Made by a program: the position numbers and the translations under genes. This document shows positions 51,163 to 60,756 of a stretch of DNA of 64,000 bases, in pieces. This stretch comes from Hymenobacter monticola (lineage in GTDB: Bacteria > Bacteroidota > Bacteroidia > Cytophagales > Hymenobacteraceae): the NCBI RefSeq assembly GCF_022811645.1, contig NZ_CP094534.1, positions 2,294,001 to 2,358,000 on the forward strand, in the 5' to 3' direction. The number at the start of each line of letters is the position of its first letter. Position 1 is the first letter of the stretch. Under the pieces are notes generated by a model, which saw only the letters and a list, made by a program, of their open reading frames with translations, did not search any database and had not been told where the DNA came from.

Positions 51163-51290
51163 CGGCCCGTGCAATAAATAGACTATTTGATTGTTATGAT
51201 AGCACTGTCGGGTGAACCTGAAGCCCGGCCGTGCTGTTGCCGGGCGAGGGAGGCGGCAGGACGTCAGGCAGGTATTTTAATGTAGTGTGT

Positions 51291-54200
51291 ATGCGTCTTT
51301 TTTTTCTCTTCGTTGCAGTAGCGGGAATGATGGTAGGGGCGGTGGCTCCGGCGCGGGCTCAGTCGGGCGCGCTTGTCACCACGCACGGTACCATTCGCTG
51401 GGGGGGCTACACCGAGGTGCCGAGCCTCCGGGCCCGCAAGCAGAGGGTGCCCACTTTCAGCGAAGCCAAGCATGGCATGGACGAACAGGTGGGCTGGTAC
51501 ACGTTGCGCCTGGCGGGCGGCGCCGTGAGCCAGGGCGAACTAACAAACCTGGTATACGAGCCCTTCTCGGCTGACGACGCCAAGATGTTCGACGCCAGCC
51601 GACTGCCCGCCGGCCCTGACCCGCGCCTGAGCACCGGCACCGAAATGAAGCGCCCCGTGACGCGCCTGAGCCTGCGCCCCGTCCGCCGCAGCCCCCAAAC
51701 CGGTCAGCCCGAACGCCTCGTGTCGTTCGATTACCAGTACGCGCCCGACAACAAAACCGTAGCGGCTCGCAGCACTGGTTTTCACAACTACGCCAGCAGC
51801 TCGGTGCTGCAAACCGGCGACTGGTACAAGATGGGCGTGGGCGAAAGTGGCATTTACAAGCTCGACAAAGCAGCGCTGGCCGACATGGGCCTGAATACGC
51901 AAACGCTCAACCCTAGAAACCTGCACATCTACGGCAACGCCATGGGCATTTTGCCCCAGCCCAGCTCGGTGCGGCGCCCCGATGACCTAGAGGAGAATAA
52001 TATTATGTTCGTAGGCGACGGAAGCTCTACCCTCGACGACGGCGAATACTTCCTCTTTTACTCGCCCGGCCCCCACACCTGGGAGGCGCAAGGCGGCGTG
52101 TTTCGGCACCGCAACAACATCTACACCGACACGGCCTACTACTTCGTGACGGTCAACAACGCGCCCGGTCGGCGTGTGGCGCCGGCCCCGGCGGCGGCTG
52201 GGGCCATGCCTGCCAGCATCACCACCTTCACCTACCGCGACTTCGTTGAGCACGACTTGGTCAACCTGTTGCACTCGGGACGCACTTGGTTGGGCGAGGG
52301 CTTCCGGCCCGGCGGCCAGGCTCAGGCATTTTCGTTTAGCAACATTCCCGATTTGGTGGCCAATGTGCCGGTGAAGGTCACGAGCTCCCTGGTTGCTAGT
52401 AGCCTGTCGGCCAGTACGTTTCAGCTCACGCTAAACGGGGCGGCGCTGGGTACGGAAACAATACAAGAAATAAGCACGCAGGCTTTCACGCCAATTGCCA
52501 AGCAGGCCGTCACCACCCGGCAGCTCGCCTTGTCCAATCCGGGCACGGAGCTGCGGGTGGGGCTCACTTACAACAGCAACGACGGCAGTGCCAACGGCTA
52601 CCTCGATTACCTGGAAATCAACGCCCAGCGCAACCTCCGCCTCAGCGATGCCCAACTGGAGTTTCGCTCGCTGAGCAACATCGGCCCGAACGCCCTCAAC
52701 CAGTACATGCTGGCCAACAGCACCGGGGCGGTGGTGTGGGACGTAACCAATCCCCGTCGGCCCGCTTCCTATGTGCTGAACGGGGGCAGCTTCGTGGCTC
52801 CGGCCGATACCCTGCGTGAATTTGTGGCTTTCCTGCCCAACGGCAACCTGACGAAGAAACCCCGCAAGTTTGGCCGCGTGCCCAACCAGAACCTGCACGC
52901 CCTCGCATCGGCTGATTTGATTATCGTGACCTACCCGACGTTTCTGGGCCAGGCACAGCGGCTGGCCGACCACCGCCGCACCCACGACAACCTGCAGGCC
53001 GTGGTGGTGACCACCGCCCAGATTTACAACGAGTATGGTTCGGGCGGGCAGGACGTGACGGCCATTCGTGACTTCGTGAAGCAGATTTACGACCGTTCGC
53101 CGGCGGGCAAGCAGATGGAGCTGCTGCTGTTCGGCGACGCGTCGTACGACTACAAGTCGGACCCTTACAACCCGGATAAAACCGATGGCGTGTGGCCCGC
53201 TTGGTGGCGAAACCGGGTGCCGTTCCGCAACGATGCCGACTTTGACAAGTTCAACCAGAACTACGTGCCCACTTACGAGTCGCGCGAGTCGTTTGCGCCG
53301 TTCTACGGCGGGGTGAGCTACGCTTCCGACGACTTCTACGTGCTGCTCGACGACAACGAAGGCGAATGGCCGGAAGGCAACAGCAGTGAACTGCTGGATA
53401 TGGGGGTGGGCCGCTTGCCCGTGCGCCAGCCCAAAAATCAGCTGGCCGACGTGACCCAGGCCCGCGAAATGGTCGACAAGCTTATTTCCTACGATTCGCC
53501 GCAAGGGTACGGCAAGTGGCGTAACCGCATCACGCTGGTGTCCGACGACGGCGAGGGCGACCTGTTTGTGAGCAGGGGCTCGGAAATTGTGGCCAACGGC
53601 ATCCAACGCAATTACCCGGTTTACAACGTGCACAAGGTGTATCTGGACCTGTACCCGCAGGTGGCCTTGTCGGCGGGCCAACGCTCGCCCAACTGCGAGC
53701 GCGCCATCAACCAATCGGTGGAGCAGGGGTCGTTGATTGTGAACTACCTGGGCCACGGTGGCCCCAAGGGCTGGGCCGATGAGCAGATTCTGACCGATGC
53801 CTCAGTAATGCTCCTGCGCAACCCCAACAACTTCACCTTCTTCACCACCGGCACCTGCGACTTTAGCTATTTCGACAACCCGGACTTTACGTCGGCCGGC
53901 GAGAAGGCCCTGACCGACAACCCCACGGGCGGTGCCATTGGCTTGTTCACAACCACCCGCGTGGTCGACGCCGGCCAGAACGCCACCTTGAACGAAGCTT
54001 ATTTCAACCGTGTGCTGCAGCCCATCAACGGCAAGATGCCGCGGATTGGCACCATCGTGATGATGAGCAAGAATGACCACCACGGAGTGGGCCCGGCATA
54101 CGACCTCAACGACCGTAATTACACCCTGCTGGCCGACCCCAGCATGACGCTGGCCTACCCCGAGCAGACGGTGGTGCTCGACAGCGTGCGGCAACGGGTG

Positions 54201-55277
54201 CGGGGCCAGTGGCAGTCTGCCGATACGCTGCAGGCCCTGGCCCGCGTGCGGGTGCATGGCAAGGTGCTGAACGGCGGCGCGTTGAGCACAAACTTCACGG
54301 GCCAGGCGCAGGTCACCATTTACGACAAGCCTGGCACGGTGATGACCCTGGGCGACGAAATCAACGGTCCGTATGGTGCGGCCGACGGACCAAAGCCGAT
54401 AGTGGTGCAGGAAAGCGTGATTTACGGCGGCCTGGCCAACGTGGTGAACGGCGAGTTCAACCTGACGTTTGTGGTGCCGAAAGACATCAACTACAACGTG
54501 GGCCTTGGCAAGGCCAGCCTCTACGCCTACGACCCCGCGCGCCGCACCGATGCCCATGGTTACCAGCTGAAACTGGTGGGCGGCGCCGATAGCAGCGCGC
54601 CCGCCGACGATACCCCGCCGGAAATCCGGCTCTTCATGGACGATGAGTCCTTTGCCTTCGGCGGTCTGACGGCGCCCAACACCACGCTGCTGGCCTTTCT
54701 CACCGACGACAACGGCATCAACACCACGGGCGCCGGCATTGGCCACGACATCACGGCCACCATCGACAACGACGTGAACAAGCAGCTGGTGCTGAATGAG
54801 AGCTATGTGTCGAGCCTAGGCGACTTCCGTTCGGGCAAAGTCACCAATCTGTTCAGGGGACTGGCCACCGGGCCGCACTCGCTGCGCCTCAAGGCCTGGG
54901 ATACGTACAACAACTCGGCCGAGAAAGAAATCCAGTTTGTGGTGGCCACCAACGAGAAGCTGGCCCTCGACCACGTACTGAACTACCCCAATCCGTTTGC
55001 CAACGGCACCACGTTTATGTTCGACCACAACCAGGCGGGCGCCGAAGGGGGAATGCTTGACGTGCAAGTGCAGATTTTCACGGTGGCCGGCCGGCTGGTG
55101 CGCACGCTCACGGCGTCGGTGCCCAGCACCAAAGCGCACCAGGACGGCATTAGCTGGAACGGCCGCGACGATTTCGACGACCAACTGGCCCGTGGCGTGT
55201 ACGTTTACCGCCTCAGCGTGCGTTCGGCTACTAACGGTACGGCGTCGAAATTTGAAAAGCTCGTCATCCTCAATTAA
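51291..55277 (+). CDS. porU: Type IX secretion sortase PorU
   Basis: 1328-residue surface cysteine peptidase (gingipain family C25) that cleaves the C-terminal sorting domain from T9SS cargo and attaches it to A-LPS-like anchor (known for Porphyromonas PorU). Signal peptide LFFLFVAVAGMMVGAVAPARAQ at the start codon 51291. Catalytic His822 (NYLGHGGP) and Cys856 (TTGTCDFSYFDNP) are both present. C-terminal VLNYPNPFANGTTFMFDHN is itself a Por-type sorting domain. Next gene is porV, its complex partner. Confidence 0.95.
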   Translation: MRLFFLFVAVAGMMVGAVAPARAQSGALVTTHGTIRWGGYTEVPSLRARKQRVPTFSEAKHGMDEQVGWYTLRLAGGAVSQGELTNLVYEPFSADDAKMFDASRLPAGPDPRLSTGTEMKRPVTRLSLRPVRRSPQTGQPERLVSFDYQYAPDNKTVAARSTGFHNYASSSVLQTGDWYKMGVGESGIYKLDKAALADMGLNTQTLNPRNLHIYGNAMGILPQPSSVRRPDDLEENNIMFVGDGSSTLDDGEYFLFYSPGPHTWEAQGGVFRHRNNIYTDTAYYFVTVNNAPGRRVAPAPAAAGAMPASITTFTYRDFVEHDLVNLLHSGRTWLGEGFRPGGQAQAFSFSNIPDLVANVPVKVTSSLVASSLSASTFQLTLNGAALGTETIQEISTQAFTPIAKQAVTTRQLALSNPGTELRVGLTYNSNDGSANGYLDYLEINAQRNLRLSDAQLEFRSLSNIGPNALNQYMLANSTGAVVWDVTNPRRPASYVLNGGSFVAPADTLREFVAFLPNGNLTKKPRKFGRVPNQNLHALASADLIIVTYPTFLGQAQRLADHRRTHDNLQAVVVTTAQIYNEYGSGGQDVTAIRDFVKQIYDRSPAGKQMELLLFGDASYDYKSDPYNPDKTDGVWPAWWRNRVPFRNDADFDKFNQNYVPTYESRESFAPFYGGVSYASDDFYVLLDDNEGEWPEGNSSELLDMGVGRLPVRQPKNQLADVTQAREMVDKLISYDSPQGYGKWRNRITLVSDDGEGDLFVSRGSEIVANGIQRNYPVYNVHKVYLDLYPQVALSAGQRSPNCERAINQSVEQGSLIVNYLGHGGPKGWADEQILTDASVMLLRNPNNFTFFTTGTCDFSYFDNPDFTSAGEKALTDNPTGGAIGLFTTTRVVDAGQNATLNEAYFNRVLQPINGKMPRIGTIVMMSKNDHHGVGPAYDLNDRNYTLLADPSMTLAYPEQTVVLDSVRQRVRGQWQSADTLQALARVRVHGKVLNGGALSTNFTGQAQVTIYDKPGTVMTLGDEINGPYGAADGPKPIVVQESVIYGGLANVVNGEFNLTFVVPKDINYNVGLGKASLYAYDPARRTDAHGYQLKLVGGADSSAPADDTPPEIRLFMDDESFAFGGLTAPNTTLLAFLTDDNGINTTGAGIGHDITATIDNDVNKQLVLNESYVSSLGDFRSGKVTNLFRGLATGPHSLRLKAWDTYNNSAEKEIQFVVATNEKLALDHVLNYPNPFANGTTFMFDHNQAGAEGGMLDVQVQIFTVAGRLVRTLTASVPSTKAHQDGISWNGRDDFDDQLARGVYVYRLSVRSATNGTASKFEKLVILN

Positions 55278-55310
55278 TATAATCCGCTTTTATTTGCGCC
55301 CGGGCCGCGC

Positions 55311-56555
55311 ATGGCCTTTTCTCCCACCAGTATGCAGTCACTCGTTTCCCGTTCGCGCATGGCGCTGGTTGCCGGCTTGCTGGCTTCGGCCGGCACGGCC
55401 CACGCCCAGCTCGACCCCCACGCCATCACCACGGCCGTGCCCATTCTCACCCTCAGCCCCGACGCCCGCGCCTCGGGCATGGGCGAGGCCGGCGTGGCCA
55501 CTTCGCCCGATGCCAACTCGGCCTACTTCAACCCGGGCAAGCTGGGCTTTCAAAAGTATAAGTACGGGGCGTCGCTGTCGTACTCGCCCTGGCTGCGCAA
55601 CATCACCGACGATATGAGCTTGTCGTACCTCTCGGGCTACGGCAAGGTGGGCCAGCGCTCGGCCTTCGGGGCCTCGCTGATGTACTTCGACCTGGGCAAC
55701 ATCGACTACCGCGACGGCCAGAACCTGCCCAACGGCAACTTCAACCCCAAAGAGTACGCCCTGACGGTGTCGTACGGCCTGCAGCTGACCGACAACTTTG
55801 GGGTGGGCGCATCGGCGCGCTACATCCGCTCCAACCTTATCGGGGCCATTGGCAGCAGCGATGCCAAGCCGGGGCAATCGGTGGCCGTGGACCTGGGCGC
55901 TTACTATGCCAAGGACGTGACCATTGGCTCGGGCCTGTACAATCTGGCCTTCGGGGGCACGATTTCGAACATCGGCAACAAGATGACTTACTCGGACCCC
56001 CAGAATCCGAGCTTTCTGCCCACGCAACTGAAGCTGGGCACGGCCATCACGCGCGAAATCGACCAGTACAATAAGATTACGCTGGCTTTTGATGCGACCA
56101 AGCTGCTGGTGCCGTCGCCATACTACGAAGACGGCGTGAGCCGGAACGACCCGCGCATCAAGGCTATCAATGCGGAGCGCAACAACCAGGCAATCATCGG
56201 GGCGCTGTTCTCATCGTTTAGCGACGCTCGGGGCGGCTTTAAGGAAGAGCTGCGCGAAATCAACCTCTCGACCGGCCTCGAATACAACTACAACGACCTG
56301 CTGTATGCGCGCGGCGGCTACTTTTATGAAGCGCCCGACAAAGGCGACCGCCAATACCTGAGCCTGGGCCTGGGCGTGCGCTACCAGGTATTTGGCATAG
56401 ATGGTACCTACCTGGTGCCCACCGGCAACAACTCGCAAAACAACCCCCTGGCCCAAACCATTCGGGTGTCGTTGCACTTCAACCTCAATAAGCTGGCTGA
56501 GGCCTTCGACGAAAACGGCGCTGGCGGCACCAGCGGCGACGCTCCGTCCAACTAA
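55311..56555 (+). CDS. porV: Type IX secretion outer-membrane protein PorV
   Basis: 414-residue outer-membrane barrel of the PorV/LptO (UPF0164) family that shuttles cargo to PorU. Signal peptide ends near HAQLD; the family block LSPDARASGMGEAGVATSPDANSAYFNPGKL is intact near residues 50-80. The ATG at 55311 is used; an ATG at 55332 gives a shorter, equally good signal peptide. It follows porU by 34 bases, so the two are one transcript. Confidence 0.94.
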   Translation: MAFSPTSMQSLVSRSRMALVAGLLASAGTAHAQLDPHAITTAVPILTLSPDARASGMGEAGVATSPDANSAYFNPGKLGFQKYKYGASLSYSPWLRNITDDMSLSYLSGYGKVGQRSAFGASLMYFDLGNIDYRDGQNLPNGNFNPKEYALTVSYGLQLTDNFGVGASARYIRSNLIGAIGSSDAKPGQSVAVDLGAYYAKDVTIGSGLYNLAFGGTISNIGNKMTYSDPQNPSFLPTQLKLGTAITREIDQYNKITLAFDATKLLVPSPYYEDGVSRNDPRIKAINAERNNQAIIGALFSSFSDARGGFKEELREINLSTGLEYNYNDLLYARGGYFYEAPDKGDRQYLSLGLGVRYQVFGIDGTYLVPTGNNSQNNPLAQTIRVSLHFNLNKLAEAFDENGAGGTSGDAPSN

Positions 56556-56580
56556 ACTTCTGGGGTGGCCAACCACTTTT

Positions 56581-56616
56581 AAACGTCATGCTGGGGCTCT
56601 GCTCAGCATGACGTTT
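56581..56616. repeat. Short GTCATGC... palindrome after porV
   Basis: 13-bp perfect stem (56581-56593 AAACGTCATGCTG with 56604-56616) and a 10-base loop. The outer word matches the GTCATGC repeat family, so it is either a mini-copy or the porV transcript end. Confidence 0.75.
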
Positions 56617-56649
56617 TGCTTTTACATCTATAATTTTTTGAAAACCAGA

Positions 56650-57927
56650 ATGCTTGACCGTACCATAGCGCCTCCCGTTCAACCCCTGGCCCGTGTGACG
56701 CTGCCCGCGGCCGATGTGTTGCCGTTGCCCAACGGCGCCCGCCTGCATGTGCTGGCCAACGACGCCCAGCCCGTGGTGCGCCTGCAGGCCGTGTTCCGGG
56801 CCGGTAAGCTGGCCGAGCCCAAACCGGGCCTGGCCACTCTCACGGCCCGCATGCTGCTGGAGGGCACCCGCACCCGCACCGCCCGCCAGATTGCCGACGA
56901 AGTGGCCTTCTACGGCGCTTCACTGGAGTGCGACGCGGGTTTCGACCGCGCCACGCTCACGCTGTATTGCCTCACCCGCCACCTGCCGGCGCTGCTGCCG
57001 CTGGTGCAGGACGTGCTCACGAACCCTGCCTTCCCCGAGTCGGAGTTGCAGCAGCTCAAAACCCGCACCGTCCAAAACGTGCGCGTCGAGCGCCAGAAAA
57101 CCAGCTTTCTGGCTTCGGAGCGTTTCAATGAGCTGTTATTTGGGGAGGAAACGCCTTATGGCCGTGCCTTCGACGCCGAATCGTATCAGGCCCTGACGGC
57201 TGATGAAGCGCGGGCGTTTCACCAGAATACTTACGTGGGCGCCAACGTCGAAATCTTTCTGTGCGGCGACGTGGCCGCAGAGCAAAATATTGTCGCGGAG
57301 ACTTTTCAGCAACTACCGACCGGTACGGCTTCGGCTGCTGCTTTGGCTACGGAGGCCACTTTTGCACCAGCAGAAACCAACCGGGTGCCGGTAGCAGGCA
57401 GCCTGCAGGCTTCTATCCGGATGGGCCGGCTGTGGCCCAGCCCCACGCACCCCGATACCCACCGGCTGAAGCTGCTGGCGAACGTGCTGGGCGGCTATTT
57501 CGGCTCGCGCCTGATGCGCAACATTCGCGAAGACAAGGGTCTGACTTATGGCATCTACGCCAGCGTAGCTCCGCGCGAGGCGGCCTCGTCGTTGGTCATC
57601 GGCACCGATGTGAAAGGCGAAAGCGCCGACTTTGCGGTCAGCGAAATTGAGATGGAGCTGCGCCGCTTGCAGGAAGAACTGATTCCGGCCGAAGAGCTGG
57701 AGACGGTGAAAAACTACATGCTGGGCAAGTTTGCCAATGAGCTGTCCACGGTATTTGAGCAGTGCGACAAGTACAAGAACCTGGTGTTCCTGGGGCTGCC
57801 GGCCGATTACTACACTGAGTTTGTGAGCCAGACCGAAGCTGCTGATGCCGAGTCGCTGCAGGCCCTGGCGCAGCAATACCTGGCACCCGAAGACCTGCAA
57901 ACGGTGGTAGCCGGACCTAGGAATTAA
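56650..57927 (+). CDS. M16 (pitrilysin) family protein without zinc site
   Basis: 425 residues with the M16B fold. The inverted zinc motif HxxEH reads TLTAR (residues 63-67), so this subunit cannot hold zinc. The later Arg/Tyr block (GYFGSRLMRNIREDKGLTYGIYA, near 285-307) is intact, as in beta-type partners of PqqL/MPP-like heterodimers. It probably needs an HxxEH partner encoded elsewhere. The ATG at 56650 starts the protein; the upstream frame overlaps porV. It lies just after porV but is separated by a hairpin. Confidence 0.85.
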   Translation: MLDRTIAPPVQPLARVTLPAADVLPLPNGARLHVLANDAQPVVRLQAVFRAGKLAEPKPGLATLTARMLLEGTRTRTARQIADEVAFYGASLECDAGFDRATLTLYCLTRHLPALLPLVQDVLTNPAFPESELQQLKTRTVQNVRVERQKTSFLASERFNELLFGEETPYGRAFDAESYQALTADEARAFHQNTYVGANVEIFLCGDVAAEQNIVAETFQQLPTGTASAAALATEATFAPAETNRVPVAGSLQASIRMGRLWPSPTHPDTHRLKLLANVLGGYFGSRLMRNIREDKGLTYGIYASVAPREAASSLVIGTDVKGESADFAVSEIEMELRRLQEELIPAEELETVKNYMLGKFANELSTVFEQCDKYKNLVFLGLPADYYTEFVSQTEAADAESLQALAQQYLAPEDLQTVVAGPRN

Positions 57928-57940
57928 GCTAAGAGTTAAG

Positions 57941-57998
57941 CATAGTGCATAGAAAAGGCCCGTCTGTTGAATCAGGCGGGCCTTTTCTATGCACTATG
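57941..57998. terminator. Bidirectional terminator between the M16 and ndh genes
   Basis: 26-bp stem with one wobble (57941-57966 with 57973-57998), loop TTGAAT; AAAAGG/CCTTTT ends. Its right arm covers the ndh stop codon. Confidence 0.8.
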
Positions 57999-59370
57999 CT
58001 GCAGGTGTTTGAATGGCCGGCGGCGTGGGGTTGTACTCGGGGGTGGCGGTGCGGTGCTCGGCGCTTTTCTTGCCCTTGTCGTCCTTCACGTCTCGGCGGC
58101 TGAAGGGCCGGATGATAAGGCGCAGGGCTTGGTCGGTGCTGAAGTAGCTGAAGGCCCAGTCGATAAACGCCACCACCTTGTTGCGGAAGCCTACCAGTGT
58201 CATCAAGTGCACAAAAAGCCAGGTGGCCCAGCCGAAGAAGCCATTGAAATGTAAATTCTTAGGCAGGTCGACCACGGCCTTGTTGCGGCTCACAATGGCC
58301 ATCGAGCCCTTGTTGTTATACACAAAATCTTTGGGCGTTTCGCCGTGCAGGATGCGCTGTAAATTCTCGGCCAGGTGGTCGGCGTGCTGCTGGGCCACGG
58401 GGGCCAGCATGGGCAGGCCGCGGGGCATGTCCTCGGTCACCATGTTGGCCACGTCGCCAATGGCGAAGACATTGGCCAGGCCCGGCACCTGGTTCCACAG
58501 GTTCACGTTGATGCGCTTGTTGCGGGTCACCACTTCTGCGGGTAGGCCGGGGACTTCGGCGCCGTTCACGCCGGCGGCCCACACCAGGTTTTCGGTTGGA
58601 ATGTATTCGTTGTCGGTGTAATAAGCCCGGCAGTTCTCAAAGTTTTTGATGGACGTATTCAGCATCACCTTCACGCCCAGTTCGTCGAGGTAGCGCTTGG
58701 CGTCGGCTTGCGAAGCCGGCGACATGGGCCCGAGCAGCGCCGGCCCGGCCTCCACCAGAAAAATCTGCATGTTGCGCAGGTCCAGCTCCGGGTAGTCTTT
58801 GGGCAGCACGTGCTTGCGCATCTCGGCCAGCGAGCCGCTGATTTCCACGCCCGTAGGCCCGCCACCTACCACCACAATATTGAGCAGGGCCTGCCGCTCC
58901 TCGGGGTTTTCGGTGAGCAAGGCCTTCTCGAAATTCTGAAAGATGAAGCTGCGCAGGTTCAAGGCATTGGGTATGCTCTTGATTTGCATAGCGTTGCGCT
59001 CGATGCTCTCCAGCCCAAAGAAGTTGGTGAGCGAGCCCGTGGCCAGCACTAGGTAGTCGTAGCGAATATCGCCCACGCTGGTGACGACGGTGTTGGTGGC
59101 GGGCTCCACGCTGTGCACATCGGCCATGCGGTAGAAAAAGTTTTTCTGGCCCGCGAAAATTTTCCGAATAGGGTAGGCGATGCTGTCGGCCTCCAGCGCA
59201 CCCGTAGCTACCTGGTAGAGCAGCGGCTGGAAGTTGTGGTAGTTGTTGCGGTCGATGACGACCACTTGGACCGGCGCTTTGCGCAGCGCCTTGGCCAGGC
59301 GCAGGCCTCCAAAGCCGCAGCCGATGATGACCACGCGGGGGTGCGCCGAGGCGGGAAGATTCGTATCCAT
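57994..59370 (-). CDS. ndh: Type II NADH dehydrogenase (NDH-2)
   Basis: 458-residue single-subunit, non-proton-pumping NADH:quinone oxidoreductase. FAD motif GCGFGGLRLAKAL near residue 16; NAD motif VVGGGPTGVEISGSLAEM near 167; GDVANMV near 300; and quinone-side AQQHADHLAENL near 330. The C-terminus carries amphipathic/hydrophobic helices (FFGWATWLFVHLMTLVGF) and a charged tail. With the nuo operon this genome has two NADH entry points. Confidence 0.93.
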   Translation of the reverse strand: MDTNLPASAHPRVVIIGCGFGGLRLAKALRKAPVQVVVIDRNNYHNFQPLLYQVATGALEADSIAYPIRKIFAGQKNFFYRMADVHSVEPATNTVVTSVGDIRYDYLVLATGSLTNFFGLESIERNAMQIKSIPNALNLRSFIFQNFEKALLTENPEERQALLNIVVVGGGPTGVEISGSLAEMRKHVLPKDYPELDLRNMQIFLVEAGPALLGPMSPASQADAKRYLDELGVKVMLNTSIKNFENCRAYYTDNEYIPTENLVWAAGVNGAEVPGLPAEVVTRNKRINVNLWNQVPGLANVFAIGDVANMVTEDMPRGLPMLAPVAQQHADHLAENLQRILHGETPKDFVYNNKGSMAIVSRNKAVVDLPKNLHFNGFFGWATWLFVHLMTLVGFRNKVVAFIDWAFSYFSTDQALRLIIRPFSRRDVKDDKGKKSAEHRTATPEYNPTPPAIQTPAA

Positions 59371-59465
59371 GAGCTAGGAATAAAGCAGCGTGCAAACCAT
59401 TGCTTTACCCCAAAAGCGGAGCATAAGTTGCCCCAAAATGCCCGCAACGGGCTACCGACGAGCTA

Positions 59466-60152
59466 TTAGTCGTCGTTGTATTTCTTTTTAAACTCGCCGT
59501 TTTTCACCTGCTTCACCAGCTTCAGCCAGCTGAAGGGGTTGATGAGCGGGTTGTTGGCGTACACGCTGGGCCCAAAGCCGGCGCGCACGTCCTGGTTGTA
59601 CTGCTGGTTTTGCATCGTCTGCCGGAAGTTGGCCACCGCGCCCATGGGCTGCGTCCGGAAAATGCGGTTCATTAGCTCCTCGTTGAGGTTGTCGGCGGCG
59701 GCGCTGCCTTTCTCGGTGGGCAGGCGCAGGGCCAGGAAGGCTTTCTTGAAGTCGCGCTCGGTGGTATAGGGAAACACGCGCACTTCGGGCAGCACGGTGG
59801 CGTCCTCAATCAACTGCACCACCACGGAGTAGCTCTGGCGCTGGTAGTCGGGCGGGATGATGATGGTTTGGTTGGCGTAGCCCAGCGAGCGGATGACGAT
59901 GCTGTCGCCGGCGAGCACGGCCATGGAGAAGTAGCCGTAGGCGTTGGACGAGGTGCCGCGTCCGGCCCGGGGCACGTAGATGCTGGCGCCGGGCACGCCC
60001 AGCAGGCTGTCGCCGCTGGCCACGATGCCGGAAAACTGCACGATTTTGCGCTTGCCCTGCGCGTGCGCCGACGGGGCCGCCAGCAGCAGCGTGCCCAGCA
60101 GGGCCACGGCAAAGAAGAGGGAAAAGCGACGAAAGCGCAAGAAATCAGGCAT
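59466..60152 (-). CDS. Secreted protein with carboxypeptidase-regulatory-like domain
   Basis: 228 residues. Signal peptide FFAVALLGTLLLAAPSAHAQ. Residues about 40-115 are a CarboxypepD_reg-like beta-sandwich (VQFSGIVASGDSLLGVPGASIYV... GTSSNAYGYFSMAVLAGDSIVIRSLGY), a domain often in TonB-dependent receptors and adhesins. No barrel follows, and the C-terminus has no recognised domain. A TATATTTG -7 box lies 19 bases upstream. Confidence 0.75.
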   Translation of the reverse strand: MPDFLRFRRFSLFFAVALLGTLLLAAPSAHAQGKRKIVQFSGIVASGDSLLGVPGASIYVPRAGRGTSSNAYGYFSMAVLAGDSIVIRSLGYANQTIIIPPDYQRQSYSVVVQLIEDATVLPEVRVFPYTTERDFKKAFLALRLPTEKGSAAADNLNEELMNRIFRTQPMGAVANFRQTMQNQQYNQDVRAGFGPSVYANNPLINPFSWLKLVKQVKNGEFKKKYNDD

Positions 60153-60170
60153 GTTCGGAAGTCAAGTAAA

Positions 60171-60178
60171 CAAATATA
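60171..60178 (-). promoter_or_regulatory. -7 box of the 59466 gene
   Basis: TATATTTG on the minus strand (TAnnTTTG), 18 bases before the ATG at 60152. Confidence 0.4.
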
Positions 60179-60182
60179 CGGC

Positions 60183-60210
60183 TTTGGGGCCAGGGCCGAT
60201 GGTACCTTTG
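60183..60210 (+). promoter_or_regulatory. Predicted promoter of the ArsR-type gene
   Basis: TTTG (60183-60186) and TACCTTTG (60203-60210), 16 bases apart, with the ATG 45 bases downstream. Divergent from the minus-strand box above. Confidence 0.5.
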
Positions 60211-60254
60211 GGCGCAAGCACCCGAGGCGGCCGTTCCTCATCACCAGACAGCAG

Positions 60255-60641
60255 ATGCGCTTGAAACATTTCACGGTTGCTTTTGGTCAGCAACTTTTTA
60301 AATCGTTGGGCGACGAAAGCCGCGTCCGCATCCTGCATTTGCTATGGCGCAACAAGGAAATGGTAGTGGCCGATTTGGAGCAGGTGCTTGATTTCACCCA
60401 GACCAAAACCAGTCGGCAATTATCGTACTTGAAGAATGCAGGTTTGGTGAACGTGCGCCGGCTCGATAACTGGATGTACTATTTCCTCAAAGAAGAGGCG
60501 GCCGAGTTGTTGCAAGAGTTGCTTGGCTACATGGAAAAAGACCCGCAGCTGCTGCGCGACCAGCAGACATACCAAACCCTGTGGTCGAACCGCGAGCTGG
60601 CCGCGTATAAGCTGCAAAACCGGCACTGGCACGGGCTATGA
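60255..60641 (+). CDS. ArsR family HTH transcriptional regulator
   Basis: 128 residues from the ATG at 60255. Winged helix of the ArsR/SmtB type: QQLFKSLGDESRVRILHLL, then DLEQVLDFTQTKTSRQLSYLKNAGLVNVRRLDNWMYYFL (recognition helix and wing). No metal-binding ELCVCDL cysteine motif is present, so it may sense something other than metal. It is divergent from the carboxypeptidase-regulatory-like gene, which it may control. Confidence 0.88.
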   Translation: MRLKHFTVAFGQQLFKSLGDESRVRILHLLWRNKEMVVADLEQVLDFTQTKTSRQLSYLKNAGLVNVRRLDNWMYYFLKEEAAELLQELLGYMEKDPQLLRDQQTYQTLWSNRELAAYKLQNRHWHGL

Positions 60642-60756
60642 AAGGCAAAAAGGTAAGAGGGTATGAGGGCAAATACTGCATCTAATGCTCTGTTTGTCAA
60701 TCATGTGTTCTGTTAATTCCTGCCCCTGCACCCTCCCACCCCCATTCCCTAATACC

